From contig JBGOTP010000111.1 in the NCBI GenBank assembly GCA_041476545.1, forward strand, positions 1 through 13,668: DNA of 13,668 nucleotides. The letters run 5' to 3'. Under the pieces are notes generated by a model. It saw only the letters and a program-made list of their open reading frames with translations. It did no database searches and was not told the origin of the DNA. The position numbers and the translations under genes are program-made. Source of the stretch: JBGOTP01 sp041476545 (GTDB lineage Bacteria > Acidobacteriota > Vicinamibacteria > Vicinamibacterales > CAVVIG01). Of this stretch, positions 1-6,403 are shown piece after piece. Position 1 is the first letter of the stretch; each line of letters begins with the position of its first letter.

Positions 1-1
1 C

Positions 2-268
2 TTCACGGATCTCAACCTGAGTGACGTTGAAGTCTGTTACAAGGTGATGACGCGAGAAGTCGCCGACCGGCTGGATCTGCGGTCGCCAGGCTTTGGCATT
101 GATCCGGAAATCACCTGCAAAGTGGCGCGGCTGGGCGCGCGCATCTACGAGGTGCCCGTCTCGTATCGGGGCCGCACGTACGCCGACGGCAAGAAGATTA
201 CGTGGAAGGATGGATTCTCGGCGCTGTGGGCCATTCTGCGCTACGCCCGGTGGTCGCCCAAGCACTGA
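2..268 (+). CDS. Glycosyltransferase family 2, C-terminal end (partial)
   Basis: The reading frame is open from base 2 to the TGA at 266-268, so only the last 88 residues are present and the start lies outside the window. The segment beginning LSDVEVCYKVMTREV and the later PGFGIDPEITCKVARLGARI and VPVSYRGRTYADGKKITWKD are characteristic of the C-terminal part of GT2 enzymes of the dolichyl-phosphate mannosyltransferase / undecaprenyl-phosphate sugar transferase type. These move a sugar from a nucleotide sugar to a lipid carrier or glycan at the cytoplasmic face of the membrane. The catalytic DxD region is upstream of the window. No membrane segment follows the catalytic domain, so this is the short soluble form. 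The gene converges on the M28 peptidase gene with a 13-bp gap. The exact donor and acceptor cannot be told from this fragment. Confidence 0.85.
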   Translation, partial: FTDLNLSDVEVCYKVMTREVADRLDLRSPGFGIDPEITCKVARLGARIYEVPVSYRGRTYADGKKITWKDGFSALWAILRYARWSPKH

Positions 269-281
269 CACGCTGATCGGT

Positions 282-2510
282 TCACCTTCCCAATGTCTCG
301 AGATCAGACGAGGCCGAATCGACCAGCGCGCAGAGACGTGTGAGCGCCCGCGCCACACGCACAATCTCGCCCTCCGCCTCTTCGTAGTGCCCCTGTTCGA
401 TGCCTTCCCTGACGCCGGGGATCGTCTTGACGCTGTAGCCGGTGTAGAGGCCGGGTGCGTACAAGAGATGTTTGTACCACTCGCGCGCGGGCAGACCAGC
501 CGGATCGATGAGCTGCGCCTCGGCCTGGCGGAGCCTGGCGTTCAGGGTGCGTAGCGCTCCGGCCGTTCCCGTCAGGCGGCCGCGGGCAACGTCGAGGGCC
601 TTCTCGTAGCGAAGCGCGCTGGCCTGGAGCGCGATGGTCGCGTTGTCGAGCGGCGCGAAGTTGATGGCCGGCGGCACGGGCTCGACCCGAGGCGGCGCAA
701 GCGGATGCCTGGGGTCGTTCACGGCCGCGAACACGCCATCGGCGATCTCGCGATTGCGTTCACGAATGTCGCCTTGCTTCCTGGTCAGCAGCTCGTGCAG
801 TTCCCTCGTGTACTTGTCGACGGTGTCGGCGAGATCGGTGAATTCGATCGGCAGCACGTCGGCATCGGCCAGGCGGATGACAGCCGTGCCCACGGTTTGC
901 GCAAGCAGGCGCCCGTACGCGAAGTCGGTGTCGAGGAAATGCGTGTAGAAGTAGAAATCGTCGTACACGGAGTGATAGATCCCGTCCTCGCCTTCATCGG
1001 TAAAGCTCATGTTGAGCGACGCGATGCCGGCGTGCTGGATGAACGGGGAGTAGTCGGAGCCCGACCCGAGCGCGCCGATGCGAAGGTCCGCGCGTTCGCG
1101 TGCGTCCTTGCGCTCGTCAGCCGTGCCGCTCGCAATCACCCGTGCCTGACGCCGCTGCCAGGCGCTCAGGCCGGTTTCCGGATCGCCGATGGCTTTCGCG
1201 ACGCCGTTGACGAAGCGCTCGAGCGAGTGCGACCCGTCGACTCTGAGAAAACCTCGGCCGCTGCCGTCCGTGTTGATGTAGGCGACCGCGTGCTGCCTCA
1301 GATCGTCGCCGTGCGCTTCCACCCATTCCGTGGAACCGAGCAGCGCCGGTTCCTCGCCGTCCCACGCGGCGTACACGATCGTCCGCTTCGGCGACCAGCC
1401 CTGTTTGCGAAGCTCTCCGAGTGCACGCGCTTCTTCAAGCTCGGGCGACATGCCGCTGGCCGGATCGGCCGCGCCGTTGACCCAGCCGTCGTGATGATTG
1501 CCGCGGATGATCCACTCGTCGGGAAAGGTCGATCCCGGGATGCGCGCGATGACGTTGTAGAGCGGCTTGATGTCCCAGTTGAACGCGAGCGTCAGGTGCA
1601 CCTTCGCCGGACCGGGACCGAGGCGATACGTGATCGGCAATGAGCCGCGCCAACCTTCGGGCGCCGTCGGACCGGTCATCGCCGCGAGCAGCGGCTGCGC
1701 GTCCGCGTACGAAATCGGGAGCACCGGAATCTTCGTCAGCGTCTTCGCGTCGCTGACCGCCAGTCGCTTGGCGTTGGGCGTCGCGCCGATCCCGGGCGTC
1801 AGCGGATCGCCAGGCGCGACCGGCATGTCCATCACGCTGCCGCGCTGCACGCCGTCGCTCGGCCGCATCGGCCCATTCGGAAACGCTGGCCCCGCCGAAT
1901 ACCCGTCGTCTCTTGGATCGGAGTAGATGAGACAGCCGACGGCGCCATGCTCGCCGGCAACCTTCGGCTTGATGCCGCGCCAGCTCTGCCCGTACCGCGC
2001 GATGACGATGGCGCCGCGGACGGAGATGCCGTAGCGATCGAGCTGTTCGTAGTCTTCGGGACGGCCGTAGTTGACGTAGACGAGCGGCGCCGTCACGTCG
2101 CCGTCGATTGAGTACGCGTTATACGACGGCAGCTGCTCGGACTTCTGGCCCGACGTCGGATCGATCGCGAGCGTCGGCTCCTCGAGTTTCGCCGTGAACC
2201 TGACCGGTTCGACCAGCTCCAGGCGCCGCTCTTTGGGGGTGGGGAAGAGCACGTCGAAGCGTTCGATCTCGGCGTCCCATCCCCACTCTTTGAACCGCGC
2301 GAGGATCCACTCGGCATTGTCCTTGTCGTAGGCCGACCCCACGTGATGCGGCCGTGCGCTCAACCGCTGCATGCTGGTCCTGATGTTCCCGGCTTGCGGC
2401 AGCGACCGAAAGATTTCATCCCACGCCTTCGGCGCGGGCGCTTGGGCGTCTGGCGCAACCGAGGCGACAAGAATGGCCACGCCGAACACCACAACACGTG
2501 CCTTTCGCAC
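282..2510 (-). CDS. Exported M28B-type zinc carboxypeptidase (glutamate carboxypeptidase II-like)
   Basis: A 742-residue metallopeptidase that probably removes C-terminal residues from peptides outside the cytoplasm. I start it at the GTG at 2510 because AGGAGG lies four bases upstream; the open frame runs 42 codons further but would overlap the CAP gene. Residues 1-24 form a signal peptide (VRKAR, then VVVFGVAILVASVAP, ending DAQA). About 130-310 is a protease-associated domain inserted in the peptidase, and about 310-555 the M28 core. By comparison with human PSMA the zinc ligands are H339 (GNHHD), D349 (ADPASG), E387 and catalytic E386 (WDGEE), D415 (INTDGSG) and H513 (YHSVYD), all conserved. 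LGSGSDYSPF near 481 also matches the family. Residues about 575-742 fit the helical transferrin-receptor-like dimerisation domain. The protein is complete; substrate is not predictable. It is last in a four-gene minus-strand run. Confidence 0.93.
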   Translation of the reverse strand: MRKARVVVFGVAILVASVAPDAQAPAPKAWDEIFRSLPQAGNIRTSMQRLSARPHHVGSAYDKDNAEWILARFKEWGWDAEIERFDVLFPTPKERRLELVEPVRFTAKLEEPTLAIDPTSGQKSEQLPSYNAYSIDGDVTAPLVYVNYGRPEDYEQLDRYGISVRGAIVIARYGQSWRGIKPKVAGEHGAVGCLIYSDPRDDGYSAGPAFPNGPMRPSDGVQRGSVMDMPVAPGDPLTPGIGATPNAKRLAVSDAKTLTKIPVLPISYADAQPLLAAMTGPTAPEGWRGSLPITYRLGPGPAKVHLTLAFNWDIKPLYNVIARIPGSTFPDEWIIRGNHHDGWVNGAADPASGMSPELEEARALGELRKQGWSPKRTIVYAAWDGEEPALLGSTEWVEAHGDDLRQHAVAYINTDGSGRGFLRVDGSHSLERFVNGVAKAIGDPETGLSAWQRRQARVIASGTADERKDARERADLRIGALGSGSDYSPFIQHAGIASLNMSFTDEGEDGIYHSVYDDFYFYTHFLDTDFAYGRLLAQTVGTAVIRLADADVLPIEFTDLADTVDKYTRELHELLTRKQGDIRERNREIADGVFAAVNDPRHPLAPPRVEPVPPAINFAPLDNATIALQASALRYEKALDVARGRLTGTAGALRTLNARLRQAEAQLIDPAGLPAREWYKHLLYAPGLYTGYSVKTIPGVREGIEQGHYEEAEGEIVRVARALTRLCALVDSASSDLETLGR

Positions 2511-2514
2511 GGAA

Positions 2515-2520
2515 CCTCCT
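2515..2520 (-). promoter_or_regulatory. Ribosome binding site deciding the M28 peptidase start
   Basis: Read on the minus strand this is AGGAGG, four bases before GTG at 2510. It selects the GTG over the upstream in-frame ATG at 2636, and the shorter product begins with a normal signal peptide. Confidence 0.8.
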
Positions 2521-2522
2521 CT

Positions 2523-2566
2523 GGGGAATTGCCCCGGGTGAGACCGGAGCCTGACCCCTAAACGTT
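2523..2566. repeat. Short GC hairpin and adjoining GGAGCCTGACCCCT motif between the CAP and M28 genes
   Basis: The 55-bp gap between the CAP stop and the M28 start contains GGGG-AATTG-CCCC (2523-2535), a four-pair GC hairpin just upstream of the M28 ribosome binding site. Next to it is GACCGGAGCCTGACCCCT followed by AAACGTT. From memory, this second motif resembles short sequences dispersed between genes of Acidobacteriota-like genomes, but I could not check its copy number. It could alternatively be plain leader sequence. Confidence 0.35.
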
Positions 2567-3333
2567 CAGCGAAGAAACGCGGCCACGACCCAGAACTTTG
2601 AGAATCCGGCGGTGTCTCCCGGTTGCAGGCACACACCGATGCTCATCCGAGCCAATGTCTTGTCGAGTGCGGCCTTCCGCAGATCGTCCGGCAGTGCGCC
2701 CGGATCCGACGCTGAGAACACCACCAGGCCTGCCGCGCCAGGGAGATCCCCGATGATCTTGTCCGCGTTCGCGCCTTGCGCGCAGGCGACCGTTCTCAAC
2801 TTCGGATCCGTGGCGACGTTGACGGCTCGCATGCCCTGCGCGCGCCTCGTCTGATTGACATCCGCGACGACCGCATCACGAAACTGCTGTTCGCTGTACG
2901 AGAGCACGACGTGGGCAAAATCCTGGGTGACAAAGAGCTGCGATCCGCGTTGAACGATCGAGATGCCCACGGCGTTCGCGTTCCGATCGAGGATGTTCGC
3001 GCGGTGCCCCGGTGAGGCCATCAGTCCCTTGTGCGCAGCCTCGACGTCCGGGGCCTCAGCCACGTTCTCCGCGACAGCGTCGAAACGCGCGCCCGTCGCG
3101 CTGAGGCGCTGCTCGAGCGTCGGCTCGCCGGCAAATTGATGCGAGAGTCCCTGGTGATCCGCCAGGAGCTTCGAGTGCGCCAGTGCAGCGCTTGCCAATC
3201 GATCGTTCCATGCCAGCTTGCTCGAGCCGGCATGCTCCCGCTCGTGATTGACGAGCGCCAGAAGCCGTTGCTCGAGCGGCGACGGCGCGGATCGCGCACT
3301 CACACTCCCCAACCCAAGGGAGCAGACCAACAC
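2566..3333 (-). CDS. Exported CAP-domain (SCP/PR-1-like) protein
   Basis: A CAP-superfamily protein. Bacterial members are secreted and mostly of unknown function. Counting from GTG 3333 (255 residues), the CAP domain covers about 18-142: LLALVNHEREHAG is the first helix, LSHQ gives cavity His65, AENVAEA gives Glu89, and SPGHRANIL gives His110, followed by VGISIV and QLFVTQDFA. The segment 153-193 (ADVNQTRRAQGMRAV, then DPKLRTVACAQGANADK) looks like a decayed copy of the first CAP helices. The start is uncertain. GTG 3333 has no ribosome binding site and gives a signal peptide without a basic N-region. The open frame continues upstream as LTRRTLFTV from a CTG at 3357, with an ATT at 3363 before that, and this would make a normal Sec signal peptide. 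A stop lies at 3370-3372. Confidence 0.82.
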   Translation of the reverse strand: MLVCSLGLGSVSARSAPSPLEQRLLALVNHEREHAGSSKLAWNDRLASAALAHSKLLADHQGLSHQFAGEPTLEQRLSATGARFDAVAENVAEAPDVEAAHKGLMASPGHRANILDRNANAVGISIVQRGSQLFVTQDFAHVVLSYSEQQFRDAVVADVNQTRRAQGMRAVNVATDPKLRTVACAQGANADKIIGDLPGAAGLVVFSASDPGALPDDLRKAALDKTLARMSIGVCLQPGDTAGFSKFWVVAAFLR

Positions 3334-3366
3334 GGTGAAGAGGGTTCGTCTGGTCAGGTGAATACC

Positions 3367-3372
3367 ATCCTA
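3367..3372 (-). promoter_or_regulatory. Possible -10 element of the CAP gene
   Basis: On the minus strand the sequence is GCTAGGATGG, whose TAGGAT matches a -10 hexamer and lies in the 66-bp gap after the amidohydrolase stop. A near-identical GCTAGAAT precedes the gene at 5304. No good -35 element is visible. If used, transcription would begin near 3360, which favours a start at CTG 3357 or GTG 3333. Confidence 0.35.
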
Positions 3373-3399
3373 GCATCCCGTATCGCGTCGAGTGGGGCA

Positions 3400-4764
3400 C
3401 TAACGCCCGATCTCGTTCCTGATGATCTTGCCGCCCTTCATCACAAATCTGACACGTTGCAGCTCCGTGATGTCGGCGAGAGGGTCGCCCGAGACGGCGA
3501 CGACGTCGGCGTACTTGCCCGCGTCGATGGACCCGACTTGATCCTGCCATCCAAGTGCGGCGGCGTTGATCGTCGTGCCGCTCTGAAGGGCCCGTGCCGG
3601 CGTCAGGCCCGCGCGTTTGACGAGCGCCTCAAAATCGAGCGCCTGTGTCCCGTGAGGATAGGTTGATCCGTCGACGCCGCTCCCCATCATCACGTTGATG
3701 CCCTTGGTCGCGGCCGCCATCGACGCGGCTTTCTCGAAGATGGGGATGATCCGGTACTTGCCGCCGGTCGTTCTCGCGTCGGTATCGTCCATGTACGGTT
3801 CCATGTAGCGGACGAGCGTGGGATCGTAGTACAGCCCTTTGACGGCCATCAGATCCACTTGATCCTGCGTCAAGCCAAATCCGTGTTCGATCGTGTCGCA
3901 GCCGGCGACGATCGCGTTGCGCTGCCCTTCGCCCCCATAAACGTGACACGCGGATTTCTTACCGAGACGATGCGTCTCGTCGATCATCGCCTGGAGGACC
4001 GGCAATGGATAGGTCACCTGGTACTGATCCTGGCCTGTGGCGGTGAAGGAGTATCCTCCCGCTGGAAACAGCTTGATCCAGTCGGCGCCCCGTGCAATCT
4101 GCTCGCGCACGGCTGCGCGCCCGTCCTCAGCGGACCGAACGACCGTGCTGGCCAGCGGATTCTCTGGCGCGTTGGGATCTTGCGGTCGCGCTCCCCAGAC
4201 GATGCCCAAGGTCGACACCTGGTACCGGGGACCGTCGAAGCGGCCCAGGTTGATCGCGTTGCGCACCTCGACGTCGCCGTACCCGTTGCCGTGGGAACTC
4301 ATATCGCGGGCGGCGGTGAAACCCGCGCGCAAGTCGGCCTGCGCATTCTGCACGGCAATCAACATGGCGCTTTCCGTGGTCACCCTCGATCCGCGCTGGT
4401 TGAACATGTGCGTGTGCGCGTCGATGAGGCCGGGGAGGACCGTCGCCCGGCTGAGGTCAATCACGTCCACACCGGCAGGAATCCTGACTCCAGACTCCGG
4501 TCCGACTTGCGTGATGCGTTCACTGGACACGAGCACGACCTGCCTCGTCAGCATCCGGCCGCTCTTGCTGTCGAACAGCCGGCCTGCGCGGATGGCGACG
4601 ACCCGAGGACCCGGCGGACACTGAAAGACACCGCCGTCAGGCCCCACGCATGGCGTCGGTCCCGCGCCACGCCACGGCGCCGGCGGCGGCTGCACCTGCG
4701 CACCGAGCATCGCCCCTGTCAGAAGTGTCCCGAACGCCGCGGCGTGCGCCCATCTGCGTCGCAT
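3400..4764 (-). CDS. Exported amidohydrolase (imidazolonepropionase/prolidase-like)
   Basis: A 454-residue amidohydrolase-superfamily enzyme that would hydrolyse an amide or peptide bond using a binuclear metal centre in a TIM barrel. It starts at ATG 4764, with GGAGGA seven bases upstream; the frame is open 68 codons further but overlaps the DUF4440 gene. Residues 1-22 are a signal peptide (MRRRWAHAAAFGTLLTGAML). Metal ligands are visible: H117 and H119 (DAHTHM), K231 for carboxylation (DWIKLF), H274 (SACHVYG), H294 (IEHGFG) and D365 (GVDGSTYPHG). The C-terminal GSIDAGKYADVVAVSGDPLA and FVMKGGKIIR are typical of periplasmic Xaa-Pro dipeptidase-like members. A proline-rich linker after the signal peptide carries a Cys pair (C39, C49). 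Only 16 bp separate it from the upstream DUF4440 gene, so they are probably co-transcribed. Substrate unknown. Confidence 0.92.
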   Translation of the reverse strand: MRRRWAHAAAFGTLLTGAMLGAQVQPPPAPWRGAGPTPCVGPDGGVFQCPPGPRVVAIRAGRLFDSKSGRMLTRQVVLVSSERITQVGPESGVRIPAGVDVIDLSRATVLPGLIDAHTHMFNQRGSRVTTESAMLIAVQNAQADLRAGFTAARDMSSHGNGYGDVEVRNAINLGRFDGPRYQVSTLGIVWGARPQDPNAPENPLASTVVRSAEDGRAAVREQIARGADWIKLFPAGGYSFTATGQDQYQVTYPLPVLQAMIDETHRLGKKSACHVYGGEGQRNAIVAGCDTIEHGFGLTQDQVDLMAVKGLYYDPTLVRYMEPYMDDTDARTTGGKYRIIPIFEKAASMAAATKGINVMMGSGVDGSTYPHGTQALDFEALVKRAGLTPARALQSGTTINAAALGWQDQVGSIDAGKYADVVAVSGDPLADITELQRVRFVMKGGKIIRNEIGR

Positions 4765-4780
4765 GCAAAAATCCTCCGGA

Positions 4781-5167
4781 CTAACGGGTGACGTGAGCGG
4801 CGACACACAGCCAGCGGCCGTCCCTGCGCGACCAGATGTCCGTGTACCGACCGGTCCCCGTCTTGCCGTCGGCCTTTCTGTACGTCGTCCTCGCGTGAAT
4901 GATTCCGAGATCGCCAGTGATCCTGACGAGCGCGTCATGGGCCTCCAGCTCCGACACGCCGGCGCCACGCGCTATCTGCCCCAGGAAACCGGCGCGATCG
5001 ACGATGGAGCCATCAGGATTGCTGTTCATGAAATCCGGCGCCAGATGCGTGTCGAACCAACGCACATCCGCACGTTCGACAGATCGGACGTACTCGAGAT
5101 TGAGACGTTGCAGCATCTCGCCATCTCCCGCGGTCGCCGACCCGGGCTCGGGCCCTGTGTCTGGCAT
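4781..5167 (-). CDS. DUF4440 / NTF2-like (SnoaL-like) small protein
   Basis: A 128-residue single-domain protein with an NTF2-like cone fold. LNLEYVRSVERADVRWFDTH, LAPDFMNSNPDGSIVDRAGFL and then ARTTYRKADGKTG, GRYTDIWSRRDGRW and LCVAAHVTR follow the DUF4440 pattern of helices then a curved sheet. Family members include small-molecule-binding proteins and isomerases, and the fold alone does not give a reaction. I prefer ATG 5167, with GGAGGA seven bases upstream, over ATG 5182, which has no binding site and whose own codons make up that GGAGGA. There is no signal peptide, unlike the neighbours. The stop codon lies 16 bp before the amidohydrolase ATG and that gene's ribosome binding site is in the gap, which points to an operon of these two genes. 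Confidence 0.8.
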   Translation of the reverse strand: MPDTGPEPGSATAGDGEMLQRLNLEYVRSVERADVRWFDTHLAPDFMNSNPDGSIVDRAGFLGQIARGAGVSELEAHDALVRITGDLGIIHARTTYRKADGKTGTGRYTDIWSRRDGRWLCVAAHVTR

Positions 5168-5174
5168 TGATGTG

Positions 5175-5180
5175 TCCTCC
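5175..5180 (-). promoter_or_regulatory. Ribosome binding site deciding the DUF4440 gene start
   Basis: Minus-strand GGAGGA, seven bases before ATG 5167. It lies inside what would be codons 1-3 of the longer version starting at 5182, so the shorter start is better supported. Confidence 0.65.
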
Positions 5181-5221
5181 ATGATGAGGAGGCCAGCTTA
5201 CACGGTGTGAGCGTCCGCGCG

Positions 5222-5234
5222 GTCAGGATCTGAC
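5222..5234. promoter_or_regulatory. 13-bp palindrome in the divergent promoter region
   Basis: GTCAG-GAT-CTGAC is a perfect inverted repeat (arms of five, centre of three). It sits between the minus-strand DUF4440/amidohydrolase operon and the plus-strand gene at 5304, where an operator for either would be expected. No regulator gene is adjacent. It could be chance. Confidence 0.3.
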
Positions 5235-5279
5235 ACGTAACATCTCGCGCTCGAATAGTGTCCGCCTGGCCTGATCGGC

Positions 5280-5285
5280 TAGAAT
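5280..5285 (+). promoter_or_regulatory. Possible -10 element of the small exported protein gene
   Basis: TAGAAT in the context GGCTAGAATTTG fits a sigma-70-type -10 hexamer and would give a short leader carrying the AAGGAG ribosome binding site at 5292-5297. There is no recognisable -35 at 16-18 bp. Confidence 0.35.
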
Positions 5286-5303
5286 TTGATGAAGGAGTCA
5301 CTG

Positions 5304-5678
5304 ATGAAGCCGCTGTATGCCGCACTCGTTGCCGTGATGATTCTGGCAGCCCGTCCAATCGCCCAGTCGCAGACCGCGACCGACATTGTCGGTAGCTGGG
5401 ATTTCACCACGGTCTCGCCGATTGGCGAGCAGACCAACATGATGGTGGTGAGCAAGGAAGGCAATGGGCTGAAGGCCGTGGCGAAGAGCCCGGATGGAGA
5501 ACAGCCGTACGACAAGATCGAGATCGCCGGCAGCGCAGTGAAGATCGTGCTGACGGTCGACTTCCAGGGCACGCCGATGATCATCACCTACACCGGCAAG
5601 GCGGACGCCAAGAGCATGAGCGGCGAGGCCGACTTCGGCGGCCTGGCGCAGGGCACCTGGTCGGCGGCGCGAAAGTAG
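5304..5678 (+). CDS. Small exported beta-barrel protein, function unknown
   Basis: A 124-residue protein starting at ATG 5304, chosen because AAGGAG lies six bases upstream; an earlier TTG at 5286 has no site. Residues 1-26 are a Sec signal peptide (MKPLYAALVAVMILAARPIA, then QSQ). The mature part opens with IVGSWDFTTVSPIGEQTNMM and alternates short beta strands with turns (AVKIVLTVDF, TPMIITYTGKA, SGEADFGGLAQGTWSAA). The GxW near its start and regular strand spacing suggest a lipocalin- or calycin-like barrel. No catalytic residues stand out and I do not recognise a named family. It probably forms a transcription unit with the VOC gene 45 bp downstream. Confidence 0.8.
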   Translation: MKPLYAALVAVMILAARPIAQSQTATDIVGSWDFTTVSPIGEQTNMMVVSKEGNGLKAVAKSPDGEQPYDKIEIAGSAVKIVLTVDFQGTPMIITYTGKADAKSMSGEADFGGLAQGTWSAARK

Positions 5679-5690
5679 CGGGGCATCGGC

Positions 5691-5709
5691 CGCTGAGCCA
5701 TAATCAGCG
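5691..5709. repeat. Inverted repeat between the small exported protein and VOC genes
   Basis: CGCTGA-GCCATAA-TCAGCG forms a six-pair stem with a seven-base loop just after the upstream stop codon. The CATAAT inside it (5699-5704) also resembles a -10 element for the next gene. There is no T-run, so it is not a classical terminator. It could be an operator, a mRNA-end hairpin or chance. Confidence 0.35.
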
Positions 5710-5723
5710 CCCAGGAGGCGAGA

Positions 5724-6188
5724 ATGGGATTTGTAAGGGGCGCACTGGTCGCGTGCATGGTCACGATGGCGACGCTCGCGATGGCGCAGGAGAGCGGGGT
5801 CCACGTGCGCAGCATCCGGGTGCTCGCGACCGATCCCGAAGCGCTCGCGACGTTCTACGAGAAGGCCTTCGGCATGTCCGAAACGCGCCGGCCGGTCAAC
5901 TCCGCGACGACCAAAGAGATTGCCCTCAACAGCGGTTCGACCCCCGACATCGCCAGGAGAGCCACGAGCGCCGCTATCGTCATCTATACCCGTCCGAAGG
6001 ATGCGCCGGCTGGCGCGATGGCCTCGCTCATCCTCGAAGTGCCGAGCCTGGACAAGGCGATTGAGTCCGTGAAGGCCCATGGCGGCACGCTGATGCGCCC
6101 CCTGACCAAATCGGGCGAGGGCCTCAGCTACGCGTTCCTCAAGGATCCCGACGGCAACCAGATCGAGCTGGTAGAGGCGACCAAGTAG
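5724..6188 (+). CDS. Exported VOC-superfamily (glyoxalase/bleomycin-resistance fold) protein
   Basis: A 154-residue protein starting at ATG 5724, with AGGAGG five bases upstream. Residues 1-22 are a signal peptide (MGFVRGALVACMVTMATLAM, then AQ). The rest is one VOC domain of two beta-alpha-beta-beta-beta modules: VRSIRVLATDPEALATFYEK and LALNS-type strands first, then LILEVPSLDKAIESVKAHGG and AFLKDPDGNQIELVE. In metal-dependent members the first strand supplies a His; here that site reads VRSIRV, so the ligand seems to be Arg. The final Glu in IELVE is present. The enzyme activity is therefore doubtful, and it may be a binding protein or use different ligands. Most VOC proteins are cytoplasmic, so the export signal is unusual. 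No substrate can be assigned. Confidence 0.85.
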   Translation: MGFVRGALVACMVTMATLAMAQESGVHVRSIRVLATDPEALATFYEKAFGMSETRRPVNSATTKEIALNSGSTPDIARRATSAAIVIYTRPKDAPAGAMASLILEVPSLDKAIESVKAHGGTLMRPLTKSGEGLSYAFLKDPDGNQIELVEATK

Positions 6189-6403
6189 CTACCGTACTCC
6201 GCCGGCACTTGTTGATGGGGGGTTTGATAGCCGACGTGTCGACGCTTGGCTTCCTTAAGAAGACTGCAGATGACCAGATGTTCGAATTGGAGTTGGCTCC
6301 CCGTGCTGGACAAATTGCGAACCCTTCCTTCGGATCCATCCAATAACAGATCTTCCGTGACCGGCCCCCTAATCCGGACTATCGTCTAGGTGGAGGGCGC
6401 AGT
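6189..6403. other. Gene-free stretch upstream of the cupin gene
   Basis: About 215 bp without a supportable gene and visibly less GC-rich than its surroundings. A minus-strand frame entering from 6343 reads KEAKRRHVGYQTPHQQ and PAEYG near 6189-6260. This faintly resembles the C-terminal tail of IS3-type transposases (RRHSxLGYxTPxE), but it has no other support. The last bases hold the cupin ribosome binding site. Confidence 0.4.
6392..6397 (+). promoter_or_regulatory. Ribosome binding site of the tandem-cupin gene
   Basis: GGAGGG, six bases before ATG 6404. It is a strong site and shows that translation was designed to begin upstream of the in-frame TGA. The next candidate start in the frame, GTG 6530, has no such site. 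Confidence 0.75.

Noticed and set aside
705..1643. Plus-strand open frame of 312 codons over the M28 gene
   Set aside because: It is antisense to a gene with complete zinc-site motifs. High GC makes long antisense frames common, and the product shows no domain or ribosome binding site.
2511..2636. Longer N-terminus for the M28 peptidase
   Set aside because: It would overlap the CAP gene and bury the signal peptide. AGGAGG before GTG 2510 supports the shorter form.
3859..4791. Plus-strand open frame of 310 codons over the amidohydrolase
   Set aside because: Antisense shadow; the opposite strand encodes all the expected metal ligands, and this product has no recognisable motif.
4765..4968. 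Longer N-terminus for the amidohydrolase
   Set aside because: It would overlap the DUF4440 gene by nearly 190 bp; ATG 4764 has a good ribosome binding site followed by a signal peptide.
5298..6080. Minus-strand open frame of 260 codons across the small exported protein and VOC genes
   Set aside because: It covers two plus-strand genes with good ribosome binding sites and signal peptides, and encodes nothing recognisable.
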